Positions 11,295 to 23,908 of a stretch of DNA of 64,000 bases are shown piece after piece; the stretch's first letter is position 1, and the number at the start of each line of letters is the position of its first letter. Location of the stretch: assembly GCA_013397115.1 (NCBI GenBank), contig VWZW01001018.1, positions 401,586 through 465,585 on the forward strand, written 5' to 3'. The notes beneath the pieces are model-generated. The model made no database searches. It had not been told where the DNA came from and was given only the letters and a program-made list of their open reading frames with translations. The position numbers were made by a program, and so were the translations under genes. This DNA is from Edolisoma coerulescens. Its lineage: Eukaryota; Chordata; Aves; Passeriformes; Campephagidae.

Positions 11295-11465
11295 CAGGAA
11301 TGATCCAGGGAGACCACTTGGTCCAGCCTCCTCTCAATGCAGAATTGTATTTCAGAGTCAGAGCAGGTTGCTTAGGGCCTTAGCAGGATGGGACCAAGGA
11401 CAAGAGACTCCAGCACTTCTCAGGGTGACTGCTCTGTTTGTTCAATCAGAATTTCCACTTCTACA
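11295..11465 (-). mobile_element. Old CR1 LINE fragment
   Basis: Read on the plus strand it shows the reverse complement of a CR1 tail: GAGACCACTTGGTCCAGCCTCC, then AGAGCAGGTTGCTTAGGGCC, then AATCAGAATTTCC. Divergence is high, so it is an old insertion. Confidence 0.6.
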
Positions 11466-12746
11466 TCTTAAGAACACCTTGGAATCTGTGTTTGTTAGCA
11501 CTCAGAGTTTCTGAGCCTCATTCCTCCCTCTCTTGCCCTTGGGAATGAATGTAAGAAGGACTTTCACTACCACGAAAAAGTGATTTGGTAGTTACTTTCT
11601 ATCTAGTTTGTGTAGTTGTAAGTAGCTATTTGTGCTTCAAGAATGTGAGGAATCAAGTGCTCAGACAGTTTAAGAGCAATGTTTAAGAGACACACAAGAC
11701 CACATAAATTCAGAAAAAAAATCTTACAGTGATATCTGGAAGATATTTCTTCTGGAAAACTACATGAAGAACTTTTCTTAAGAAACAAACCAAAAAAGAT
11801 AGAGGCTGAGCAGAAAAGTGTTTTCCATCTTTTCATCTTGATTCATGTTTTAATGGTTGGCTTTAAAAAAGATTAGCAAATCTTTTGCTGCAACTCGCTG
11901 AAGGAGGAAGGTGGCATGCCTATAAATAAATCCATGTTGATTATGTAGCGGTGTAAGCTTCTCTGTCTCCCATGTTACTGATGCAATTCTCTGAACTGCA
12001 TCTCATCAGATATGATTAGATAGTTCCTGTTGTCATGTGTAAATTAGTCACTCATTCCTGCAAATGTCACAAAACTTGTTTTGTTGCTTTCTCATTTATT
12101 TTTTTATGTCCTATAGCTGGATTGCCCAAGACAACTGTTGTTACCACCTTTTTTTAATTCCGATTTTTTTTTGCCACCGTTGAGATCCGTGTACAACAAA
12201 CTTGGTAAGTCTTGTTATCCAAAGATGCTGTACTTTCTGGGTGTCTTTTGGTTAAATTTTTGTATGTAAGGTTGAAGTAAGTATTTTTAACAATAAAACT
12301 TCTTGTAATGCACCTCAAGATTTCTTACATTTGCTTAGAGTTGAGATGGTACTTTGTTCATATGCCTTCCTAAACTAAGTGTCAATCTGAAAAAAAACCT
12401 TCAGCAAAGGTAGTAAGAAGATAAGCATGGAAATTTAGCTGCTATGGTGGCTTACAAATCAAGAGTCAAGTGCCTCCCTGCAAAAAACAAGCAGGAATGT
12501 CTCCTGTGTGCAGGATTCTCATCTCCATCCACAGGAACTATGCACAAAAAAAAAGAAAAGGGTGTAAAAATAACCTCACTGCAATGTTTTGAAATGTCGA
12601 ACACATTTCTTCACTTGTGATCTTGCCTGGGTTATGCAGACTGTATTGCATGCTGCAGCCACTCTGGAAAGCAGCCAGTTGCTGCAAAGATTTACAGCAT
12701 ACTTTAAGCAGTTGAGAGGGAAGATGCACGTTCAAGGGGGAGGCAG

Positions 12747-12800
12747 TGGCGCAGAGGATTAGCTGTGGGAGAGGACTCCTGCCTCTTCTAGGTCAGCACT
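12747..12800 (+). mobile_element. Possible tRNA-derived SINE head
   Basis: TGGCGCAGAGG at 12747-12757 fits the pol III A box (TGGCNNAGTGG) with one difference. About 33 bp later GGTCAGCACTC is a poor B box. The cloverleaf is not convincing and no tail family is recognised, so this is an ancient tRNA-SINE remnant at best. Confidence 0.22.
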
Positions 12801-13394
12801 CAGCCTTACTGAGAGCCAAGCAAAAGTTGTTGCTATCTCACATCTGCTAGTCCGTGTGAAATGAGTTAATGATCCCAGGCCAATCCTTGGCAGACAAACA
12901 TCCCACTGCAAAATCACCCTCCCTTCCAGAAGCTTTGTAAGAAAACCAAGAACTAATTGGGCATGGAAAATGAACTACCTTCTCTCTTCTAACCAAGGTC
13001 TTTCCAGGCTAAGAATAAAACCAGGTGGTAGGAAAGGGTGAGCACGTAGCTGCTTGCCTGCAACTAGCAATTTTGAGGATAACCAGATGCCTTTACAGGA
13101 ATGCTATACCAATATCAAGCCCCTCAAGAATCCATCTGGAAAACACGGGTACATATGAGCAGCACTCTATTTGGCACTATACTCACTATTTGAGACAGAG
13201 AGTTATGTTTGAATTGTTAAGACTATTTAGATTTGTGTTAACAATTTGAAGGATCATTTTAGGTCTGGGTTCTCTTGAGCCAAACCTTAAAATAATTGAG
13301 GTACTGGACTGAAGAGCACAAACATCCTGCTTGTGTTGGGGGTGCAGTGAGTTTATCAAAGGTGTGACAGAGACTCATACACTAGTTCAGTTTT

Positions 13395-13535
13395 CCAGGG
13401 GTTTCTGGAGGTCCTCCAGTCCATCCCCTGCCTAGAGTAGGGCTAATCTCAGTTGCTGAAGACCTGTCAAGTTTTGTTATCTCCAAGGATGGACAACTTG
13501 TTCCACCATTCAATTACTGTCTCATGTGGATACTT
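13395..13535 (-). mobile_element. Old CR1 LINE fragment
   Basis: On the plus strand TTTCTGGAGGTCCTCCAGTCC, then ATCTCCAAGGATGGACAAC and CTTGTTCCACCATTCAATTA follow the order of a reverse-complemented CR1 3' UTR. Strongly diverged; the limits are approximate. Confidence 0.7.
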
Positions 13536-16500
13536 CATAAATATGCTTACTTCCAGCATTCAAGCTGAACTAGTCAGCAGTCCTGGAGCACAGAAATAAA
13601 AGAAAAACTGCTTGACACAGTCAGCATATAAATATGAGAGAGAACCTTTTCTATAGTCTCTGTCAGTCGGGCTGTCTCCAGTACCTCTAGGACATTTCTC
13701 AGAGTATTGCAGATGCTTTGATGTAATTGACAATAATACTCCAGGGCACTGAACACAATTTTCAAGGTAATGCAGCTCAAATTTGACACACAGTGTCCTC
13801 TGGTTCTGTGAAATTTCAATGGGTTTTTCAGGAAATTTCCTATTTTCAAGCTATCTGTATCTTTAAGCCTCCTCCGTAATCCCATTTAATGCTGCCTGTG
13901 GAAACCTTTTTTTAGGATGAGTTCAGGTCTATATTGGAGAAGCCTTTCCTGGCATAATAATGACAGAGTGTGGGATTTCTTGTGACATTTTTATACTGGA
14001 AAAGTTTTAGTGTATATATCTATATCTATATATATACACACAATTATACCAGATAAATGGGCTTTCGTCAGAACTGGCATAAGTGAGTCCAGGAAAAGCA
14101 GAGCTTCATTGCAAGGAAATCATCTAAACTGAGAAATCTTTTTCCAGGGTGAAGAGGGCACAAATAACCTGCCTGTGGCAACCCGATCAGTGAACTGACT
14201 TTTCTGTCCAACAGATGGAGTTTTACAATCACCAGTGCTCAGATTCTCGCACTATGCTGTTCATTCATTATAAATTAAATTAGTTCTAGCCACATATTAG
14301 TACTGCTTAATATTGATAATTCTAGATGGATATATGCATAGATGAATTAATTATTGGCCTTTTTCATCTTTATGAGTATTCAGGTTGTTAAGACACACAA
14401 AGGCAGCCATACTGTTTCTATCTTTAGTTATATTGCTTAGATATTCAAGAAACACGGTCTTTTGAATTTTTGCTTTCAAGTACTCTAATTACCTACATCT
14501 TGCTTAAAGACAGTTTTGCTGCAAAAATATCAGAACAATTCATTCTGTCAAATACTAGTAAGCTTTACATTCTTGTGCTATGTTGAATGTTACTCATCTG
14601 ATGTAGATGACCTCTCATTCTTCTCTGCATGCTCTGCATCTTTGGAAGACATAATAAAACACATATCAATGATTATTCACCTTTTAATTACATGGAGATA
14701 TTTTGTTAACTTCTCCATTGTGATCCCATATTTTCTATACGCTGACATCTCTTATTGGCTTAACACTGTGGATTTTGCAGAGTTTCCTTTGCCACACAAT
14801 AATCCTCTTATCACAAAACTCTGGAAAGCAAATGCAACAGCCAGGAGAGTGATGATGGACTGAGCTGGGATAGCTGGATAAAGAGATGTAGACTGATGGC
14901 CATTCCCGGCCTTACCAGAAACAAGATCCGTTCCTTTGGGGTTTAGTTCCAAATTCTCATGTTTAAGTCATGCTCCTTTATTGTATCCTTGCCTTCTGCC
15001 CTGAATCTTGCATCACTCTCTGCATGCAGTGTAGCCAGGAGCACACATGGAGTGGCTGGACTTCAGTCACTCCCTGCAGATGGAAGAAGATACTGAAGCT
15101 GGATCTCACATATGCTGGACATCTGGGCAAACCTGTGTGCTGTTACATACAAAATAGGTGTGGTTCATCACCTGTAAACACCCTAACTGTTGATTTGAAA
15201 AGGTTGGGACCTGATCATTCTTCCCAAGATGAGCTGTGAAGGCCTGATCACCAGGACGCCATGTTCTGGATCCCAGAGGTAGGGAGAAAACTTCCTCAAG
15301 TCTTGAGTCAGATATGTGAGCTCTAGGCGAGGATTTTAAGCATGGTCCTGTTGGTTCCCCAACAGGCCTTAAGGTATGTCTATCTCTCTTTATGCTCACT
15401 GAATAATTCTACAGCCTGGATTCTTTTTGAGGAGGAGAGCTATAAAATTAACATTTTGGGTACGCATGCAGTTCAATCTCTTCTTTAGTCTGCATTTCTT
15501 TTTAAAAAACTTGCTGGGCATTTCAGTCGTTACATAATCCGAACATTTTCCCTGGGAACTTCCTGGGAGAGTTATCTTCTGCTACATTTTGTACAAATAC
15601 TTTAAACCAGTATGAAAAAAAGGAAACACGCTGAAATGGGCTTGATGGAACACATTAGTTGCGCAAGAGTCTCCAGAATTTCCCAACGCTCTCTACTGAA
15701 TTAATCCTAAAAATTTATTCAACCAGCTATCACAAACTGGTAAAAAAGCTGAAGAAAATGATTAATTGACTGGCATCACCCGTTACTGGCCACATCTATC
15801 CTTTTTCCAACCAGGCTTGAGACACTGCAGCTTTAGCAGGTTTTATATTTGTGGGGGTTTGTTCTCTTAGGTATATTGAACTGGATGGAAGCCAAAGGTA
15901 GAAATGCCTGTAAATTACCACATGTTCCCGGGCAGTAATAATCTCAGAGTCTCTCTGACATTCAGAAATAGAAAAATATTACTTGGGTAGAAATGTGTAT
16001 CTCATAGCAAAGAGGCCAAGAAAATACTGTAAATGCTGCAGGTGTAATGAAATGAGTGAGCACATACCATGCTGTATGCACATTCAAATGCTATGGTCTG
16101 GCATGTGCTTAAAAGTGGTAAAAAGGAGATAGAATTAGGTTTTCTTCACTAAATTACAACTGCATTTATTGATATTTATAAAATCTCTAAAAGATAAATG
16201 TCAGGGATGCTGAACTCATCGTTACTTAGTGAAATAGTACGTTGATAACTGAGGGACATCCAGCGTTCTGAAATGCTGATCCATAATATTTTCTTGCTGG
16301 ATAACTATGGAGTATTACACTGTGAATAAATACACACTCAGGACTAGTGTGAATATAAGTTTTCTCCAGTAGTTCCTGAAAGTCACTTTCCTACCACTGC
16401 GGAATATGGTTGAAGCCTGAACAAAGTGGACAGGTTGCACATAGGGTTGGACCAGGGTTTATGCTCACAATGCACAGTGTAGGCACATCATGTGAATCCC

Positions 16501-16696
16501 CCAAGCACTGGTACATCTTCATCTTCTACCTATGTAACCATACAAAAACATTGAACAGTTGTACAAGATCAATGGACATTTTTCCTGGCAGGATTATCAG
16601 CCACCTCACCTGCAGTGCTGGATCTGCTCCGTGGCCCCAGCATAAGATGGGTGTGGACCTGTGTGCCGTATGTGAAAAGTCCAGAGCAGGCCCCTG
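13536..16696. other. Intergenic, no gene seen
   Basis: Apart from the TA-rich repeat at 14.0 kb I recognise nothing. The 115-codon frame at 14516-14863 has no family resemblance and is probably chance. Confidence 0.6.
14011..14042. repeat. TA-rich simple repeat
   Basis: Alternating TATA/CTATAT sequence of about 32 bp ending in ACACACA. Confidence 0.8.
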
Positions 16697-16996
16697 AAGA
16701 TGATCAGCGAGCTGGAACACTCTCCTGTGAAGACAAGCTGAGACAGCTGGGGTTGTTGAACCTGAAGAAGAGTCCAGAGAGACCTTAGAGCTGCCTTCCA
16801 GTACCTAAAGGGGGCTTATAAAAAGCCTTTTACACGGGCAGGCAGTGACAGGACAAGAGTGAATGGTTTTAAAATGAAAGAGGGGAGAGAGTGTAGTGAG
16901 GCATCGGGGCAGGTTACCACAGAAGTTGTGGATGTCCCAAGTGTTCAAGGCGGGTTTGGATGGGGCTTTGAGCAACCTGGGCTAGTGGAAGGTGGA
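16697..16996 (+). mobile_element. CR1 LINE fragment lacking its 3' terminus
   Basis: The order is that of a CR1 3' region: GAGCTGGAACACTCTCCTGT, CTGCCTTCCAGTACCTAAAG, GCAGTGACAGGACAAGAG, AACCTGGGCTAGTGGAAGG. It stops before the CCCTTCCAACCC tail and octamer repeats, so the 3' end has been lost by deletion. That is unusual, because CR1 copies are normally truncated at the 5' side. Confidence 0.9.
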
Positions 16997-17978
16997 GGGT
17001 ATTTTCACTCTGTGTGAAACCTTGTGTCTAAGAAGTTTGTGTGCTACCCAGACTGTGATGGAAACTTCCCCTCTATACATTCTAAGGTTACTGTCTTAGA
17101 ATAGCTTCTACACTGATGTAGTAGTACACTAATGTCCATGAAGCTGCCTACAAAACAATGGGAACAAAAATTAAGCTCAGAGGGATGTTAAGGAAGATTG
17201 GAAGAATAGCTGGGGAATGGAAGAGGAGACCTAGGTGAAGAGCTTGGAAAACATAGGAAGACAGAATATCAAGAAACAAAAATCCATCCAGAATTTAAAA
17301 GTCAACAAATATGACAGGAACAGAACATAAAGCACTTGAAGCCCAGCCAGGGAAATGGGTGTTCAGACTCTTTGCAGTGTTTCTGCTGCAGTTGTTCTGT
17401 GAATAAATACCAGGGTTTGGCAAAACCAAGTATGCTTACAACATTTATACATATATTTCAAAGAATACAATGAGACATTTCACTACTGTTGTCTTTGATT
17501 CTCTTCCCAAGATAGTCCCCATTGATGTCCACAGAAATCAATGGAAGTGTCTCGATTTTCAGAGATGTAGACAAGACTGGGATCTTGCCCAGGAACATCT
17601 ATTTCAAAATAGCTGATTGATGCCAGATATGAAAGCCCCCTGAATAAGTAATGGATTCTTTCATGTGCCTGCTTGATCTGTGTGTGTTCTGCCTGCTGCT
17701 TGCACAGCAGACGCTGTAAGAGCTGCTGGAGGGAAGACAGACACAGCAGACATGTAGGTTAAACATAAGCAGTGATGCTAACAGGGTTTGGGCAGCACCT
17801 ATTCAGTGAGCCCATTAGCTGTGAAAGGCACTCTGTTGTGAGACAAGCTTATATCTGACCAAATTTTTTCTCACTGAACACAGAGATATTTTAGAATTTA
17901 TTATGTTGTTCCCATGGAAACTTTCCCCATGTCACTCACATTTTTCTTGCTGCAGGTCACATCCTATTTCATCTTCAG

Positions 17979-17997
17979 TTATTATTATTATTATTAA
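17979..17997. repeat. (ATT)n microsatellite
   Basis: Six uninterrupted TTA/ATT units. Confidence 0.9.
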
Positions 17998-18410
17998 TGT
18001 AGATGGCAGTTGCTTTATGACTGCCTTGCAGATCTATAGCTTGCATATTCCTAAGGTCACCCTTTAAGATAAAGATATAATTGTCCTAATTGTTAGGATT
18101 TAGCTGTCATTCACTTCCTGTATACAATATGGCAAGGAAAAGATCCTCATGGGCTTTGTTGGCCAAAGCAAGCAGGCTGTTTCAAGTAGAATGGTCTAAA
18201 ATAGCATCTGATGTGGTTTGCATAAGATAATCTGATTCCAATGTCTGTAATTTTCTGATCCTCTATACAACATATGGAAGGTCATTAATTGTACTCAGCT
18301 GTAGTTGGGCCTATTATAGGGTAAAATCCACAAGTCAGTTTGCTGCTTAGTGTTGTGAAAACCTGTATTTGGGAAAAAAAATTGGCCAGTTGTGCTTTTT
18401 GCCATTTTGA

Positions 18411-19064
18411 CTAGTAACATTCTAGCTGTAAACATTTTTCGGAGAGATGCTGAAGTGCTCCCATTATGTTCTTCTTTTCATTCATTGCTTCCACAAAATT
18501 TTTTCCTGTTGGATGCAGGTCATTGTAGCCCAAGATAAAGCAATTTTGGATCTTGAATGAGTAAAGAAACATTTTACAAGTATTTGTGTGTGTGTGTGTA
18601 CATATGTATGCTTTTAAATAGAGGAAGTTCTGCAATTTCTTGGCTAGAAAATAGTTTAGCAAAATAACTCTCAGAGAGTAGTATATGAATGTGTTGATGA
18701 AAATCAGTTTAGATCTGGCCAAGTTACAGCTTGCTGAAAATAACTTTGTGCGAAAACAATCTTTTTCTTTAGAATGAGTACTTAAAATTGAAAAATACTG
18801 CATGAGTGCACAGCTGACACAATCACCTATTTTCTCCAATAGCAGCTGTTTCTCTAACAACTCACTATAATACACAGCTTTTTGCTGCAGGCCTTTCCAG
18901 TTCTTTCTAATAAAGAGCATCCTATGCTTTCGTATACCAAATATGTAATAAGATAGAAGAAAATGCTGTACATTTATATTTAAGATACAGAAACAGCATG
19001 TCAGTGTGTATCTGTGCAATCCTAATGGATCAGACAGAGATCTGGTCAGGACTGATGCCCCCAT
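18411..19064 (-). other. Unassigned 217-codon open frame, probably not a gene
   Basis: This is the longest open frame in the window, ATG at 19064 to a stop at 18411. The predicted protein is rich in Leu, Phe, Tyr, Lys and Cys and resembles translated AT-rich DNA. It includes HTHTNT from a TG microsatellite at 18585-18599. I see no domain, signal peptide or transposase motif. No flanking splice sites are evident and no homologue is recognised. A chance frame of this length is uncommon but not remarkable in 64 kb on six frames. Confidence 0.15.
18585..18599. repeat. (TG)n microsatellite
   Basis: Fifteen bases of TG repeat inside the 217-codon frame. Confidence 0.85.
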
Positions 19065-22000
19065 TTCCTCCTGTTTCTACAGAGGGGTTTACCCTGGCTC
19101 CTTTCTAACTTTAAAAGGATAGAAAACTCTGCCTATTAACAATGCACTGTTGTCAGTCGTCTGCTACAATTCCTTATCACCCACAACAAAGCATGAGATA
19201 CTGACAGGCAGAGAGTAAGGAGTTAGGCAGCAACTCCCACAAAGCTGCTTTCCCTGTGGTTAGCTGGAAAGGGAATTAAATAGTAAATTATCTTCTTGTT
19301 CTTTCACTATCTTGCAGCAAGAGTAGTCCTGACACGTCTCCCTTTTACATGAGCTTTTAAGGTATTTTTTATCATGTATCCTTGTCTTCTCGCTAAAATA
19401 TGCAGTGCCAGTATTTTCAGCCTCTCTTCAGTGCAGAGACATTGCTTCACTTTTGTCATTTTTCTCATTCTAATAAAAGGTACAGACTCTCTGAGGCTGA
19501 TCTGCATCATACAGCAAATGCATGTGAAACTGCAACACTCATTTGACTAATAGCTGCCTTCTCTTCTTATTTGAATCTTTTTCCTCCTGCATCTGTTTTT
19601 CAGTGCCTAGATGATCCTGAATGTCATACAATTCTTGTTACAATTCGTTCTTTTCACACAAGATGTTGGGCTCTTTTGCTGGGTTGGTAGGAAACAGGAG
19701 GCAGGTGTGTGAGTGAGAACACTTCTCAACCTCCAGCCACAGAAGAAAGCAATGAGACAATGCCCCCTTAATTCTCAGTGGCTTTTTCAGATATATTTTT
19801 TCTAGCATTCACGGAATGTCTTTTTGTAGAAATACAGAAGTCATCACAGTGGAAGAAAAAACCATTTTTGAGAGAGCTCTACTTTTTAGAATTTATGCTT
19901 CATTGAAATTATCAAAATAGTAAGATCTAGATGAGAAACATCTCTCTCATCCCAGCATTTCATGTACCCTTTCCTATGCATCTTCAATCAACTAGCTGGT
20001 TTAGTGAATGAGCATTTTCATTATCCTATACTCTTTTTGAAATGGCAATAAATTAAAAAACGATTTTTTTTAAAATGTAGTTCAGACAGAAAGCAGGCAA
20101 TGACACATAACTGACTGTACATTTTATTCTCCTAAAGCAATGGCCAGGCAATACACACCTTTGTTAGATCTCTTTCTGACTGTAGTAGAAGTAAGAATAT
20201 ACCTTTTTTATACCTCCTGGTTCAGAGAAACCCCCTAACAGTATCTCTAATTTCCTCAGGATATAGTGTCCACAAAACATGAAACCATGTCCTACATGAG
20301 GATGCACAATTCATCAAGCAAGATAAGACAAAGGTATATAATTACAAACTTTTCTATTTCATAAATATAGCAATATATTAACTACCTTTAAATACTCCTC
20401 TTTATTGGGACATAAGACAAGCTCAGACACAGATCAAACAACTTAACTCCAAACAACTGCTACTCCAATTGCCACAGCTTCCACAGTATTACAAGAGGTA
20501 TTTATTCAAACAAACGTTTACTCAAAAAAAGACCCAGGGGACACAAATCTATGCTCTCTTGGAAGTCTCTCTATGGAGTAAGTCAACCTACAGAGTGTCC
20601 AGGAAAAAAAAAAGATATTCAGAAATAAACTGGGATGCTTTTAAGAACAATTCACTTAATGAAAACAAGAAGGTTCCTGAGCCATTTAATTTCCATTAAC
20701 TCTAATTAATCAGAATGAATTTTTCCTCATTCTCTAACACATTTAAAAGTTAGGTTTTCTTTTAAAATGTATTTTGAAAGCCAATCTATTCATCTCAGAT
20801 GCCGAGAGTCTGCCAGCTCTCTGTATCCACTCCAGATCTACCATGGCTCTATCCATTGACATATCCTGTACATCGGGTTTAGATTATAACATCCTCCACT
20901 AAATTTCACAAAAACAATTTGCACAGACTCGCATAGCCCAGGGCCCTTATCATCTATGCATGACCCTCTCAGCTAATTTTAACTTGCAGAGTTTCTTGAA
21001 TACTCTGCAAACCCTTAGTTGCCATGGAAACCCCTGCATCTCCCTGTGGACATATAAAACTTCCACAAGGAAATCCACACAGGGAAATAGTGCCTGTTTT
21101 TAGGTTAAATGCTAGTTAGAGATTACAAATATTACAGATCTCTAAATCACCAGTACCTATGCATTTCAGAAAATGATGTTACATTCTGTTACACACAACA
21201 GAATGTGTGAAATGGTACTGGGTAAATGTCTTGCAAAATAGAAAGAAATTCATGCTTTGCCATTGTCAGCCTGGATAACAGAATAAAAACTTTGCAAAAT
21301 TTTCATTAAAAAATGACCACTTCTTGTTAAAAAGTCATCTTGTCCACAGTTATCATGCTAAGGATAAGCACTAAACAGAATAATGTTGTTTTCACTTGTC
21401 CTTGTAAGAAGTGACTTCTCCCAGGCAAACAGGCAGCTGGAATTTTGAAATGATGTTTTAATAATAAACGCTTCAATAAACTTTTTAATACTGATCTGAA
21501 CAAAAATCATCAGCTGAAATAAAAAATGCAAATAGAACCACATTAAAGCATTACTCAGTGGCCATAAATGTGTGCTATTTCTGGTGGCTTTTTTAGCAAG
21601 ACCAGACTAGAGATAAGCAACAGAGACATACCAGAGAAAAAGGGGAGAGAGAAGGAATATGAGCCAATAAATTTAAGCAGGACTCTTCCAGATGTCGATT
21701 ATCATGGGGCACCATTTTAGTGCATGTTTATTCTTTCTGTATTGATTGTACCAAATGGTTAGGTCTGTGTTTTTCCTGCCTTTCCTTTATATTGAAATAC
21801 ATAAAAAAATATATTATAGAATATTATAAGCAGAAAAAAATTAGTCAACCAATGTAAAGGTCACAAAGAATATCCCTTATCTTTCCACTGCACCGGTTAT
21901 AGGTAATGTTGCCTGAACTGTTTTGCCTTCTACCTCCCCTCCTGACTTGGTCGTTGTTGCAGTGGGTTAAATCTAGATTAGAATTGGTGCATGTCTGACT

Positions 22001-23864
22001 TCTGTCCCTGGTATTTTCTGACTGTTTCAGAGGGTTCATTTAAAGCCTCTCTTTTATTTCTACATTTATAAGTGGGAGACCACATTATCTATTTCCAATG
22101 GCTACTTTTGGTTTAAAGTAATTGTATAGCATTGCAAGCAGATAAAACAATGTCTATACTAAGCATTATTGCAATGAATATAAATGTTACGGCTAAATCA
22201 AAAAATGAAGAAGTTTTTTTTCTTTGTTTTTTTATGGTTTTGATCCAAGCTTACGTTACTTTATAAGCTATTGTATGAATTTTAATTAGAATGGTTGTAA
22301 ATTTTTTATATAAAATAAATAAATATCTGTGGTGCAGAGCTCACTAGAGTCCATTAAGAAATAACACAAGAGATAATCCTCTATCAATTTCAGAAGATTA
22401 TCTCTTCCTGATAAGATACTTCTTTATTGATTTCTTGCTTACTAAACTCCCCAGGGTCTTTCCGTAAGGGATGCTTACCAGCTTTTAACTAATGGCATTA
22501 CAACATCACTTCCACCTTCTCTTTCAACAATAAAATGTAACAAAACAAATCATCTGCAAGGGAGTATCTGCTGCAGAATATGAAACCGCTGTGCTCACCT
22601 TTATGTTAATGGACAAAGGTCATGAAAAATGGAAAACTAAAGTCTTTAGCAATTTTAATGTACATCTCACCTGATTTGAAAATGAGCTCACTGTTCTGAA
22701 AGCATTTAGTATCCTGCATATGAGATGTGTTTATACAGTTGTTTTTCAGTCCATGGGCTGATGATGACATCAAATATAATGAAAACAGAACACACATCAA
22801 TATCATCATCTCTTTCTCATAATTAAAACCTTAATTCCATTCTCTACCCCAAACAGATATTTAAGAAGAGCATTGTGAGATGCTAAACATAATACGTGTC
22901 CTTTTAGAAGTTAGACTTGATTAAAAGTCCTCACTCAGGTCAGTTGCCCTCTTCACCATAATGCAACAAATTCAATCATCCAGCTGAAAATCACTATGCA
23001 TAATAAATGTAAAAACTTTATGAAGTTCTTTTGAAAAAAGAAAAGTGACTAACGTGCAGAAGCTTGAATCCTGACTTGACAAGGGTCACACATGATTTCT
23101 TTGCTATTAACTTTCCAGTGAAGGAGGGTGACTCAGTAAGTCCTTTGACAAAAGCAGCAATGTATTGCACAATCCCAACAAATTCCATCCAAGACCATGA
23201 AGAGATGTTCCAAGTAATAACAAACCGTAACAGTATAATAATATGACAGGGAGGTGTATTTCATTTTGGTTTTACAGGTGATAAAATTTAGGGAAACTAC
23301 TGTGCCAAAGATCAGGCAGTGCATCAACAATCAAACCAACACAGAAGCCCAGAGTCCTGAAGACTACAGTTCGGAGAAATGAAATTTTCATAGTATTATC
23401 ATGCCCATGTAGGATGTGAAGAAGTTGATGTGTTGAATAATGCTATGAATATGCAATTCATTACATTTTTGAAGCAAGTTGTTAGGACATTTGGCCTCTG
23501 TGCTGAAGACACTGACTTCCTGAATAGTTTGAAAGATTTTTAAAGTAAAAAAAAATACCAAAGAACATGTCAGGAGATATCCTAGTAGCTCATGGACATA
23601 AAACTCTTTTTAAGGGGTGTGAACATTGTTTTTGTCTTTTCTCATGTGTCTGTGCCTCAGACTGCATTTGGATTCACACTGCAAAAGAAAAGTGACAGGT
23701 GAGGAATAGAAAAGTTCTTCTCCCATAAATTTTTGTTTGATGCAAAGGGATGAAGTTGAAAAAGAAAGCACATGTAGTATTTCCTCTATGACAGCTACTT
23801 TATTAACTTCCCTAGTCTTTTTCTTAATGGTTTCATAATATGTTCTCTCTGGGTCTTGGAATTT

Positions 23865-23908
23865 NNNNNNNNNNNNNNNNNNNNNNNNNNNNNNNNNNNN
23901 NNNNNNNN
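23865..23908. other. Assembly gap (44 N)
   Basis: A run of 44 N. The right flank is low-complexity (GTTTTTTTTGTGG, then TTTTGTTTTGTTTTTTG), which probably explains the failed base calls. Frames across it are not interpretable. Confidence 0.98.

Noticed and set aside
12140..12210. Pyrimidine tract, AG and then GTAAGT, looking like a tiny exon
   Set aside because: The isolated splice-like words give no reading frame related to a known protein and no partner exons.
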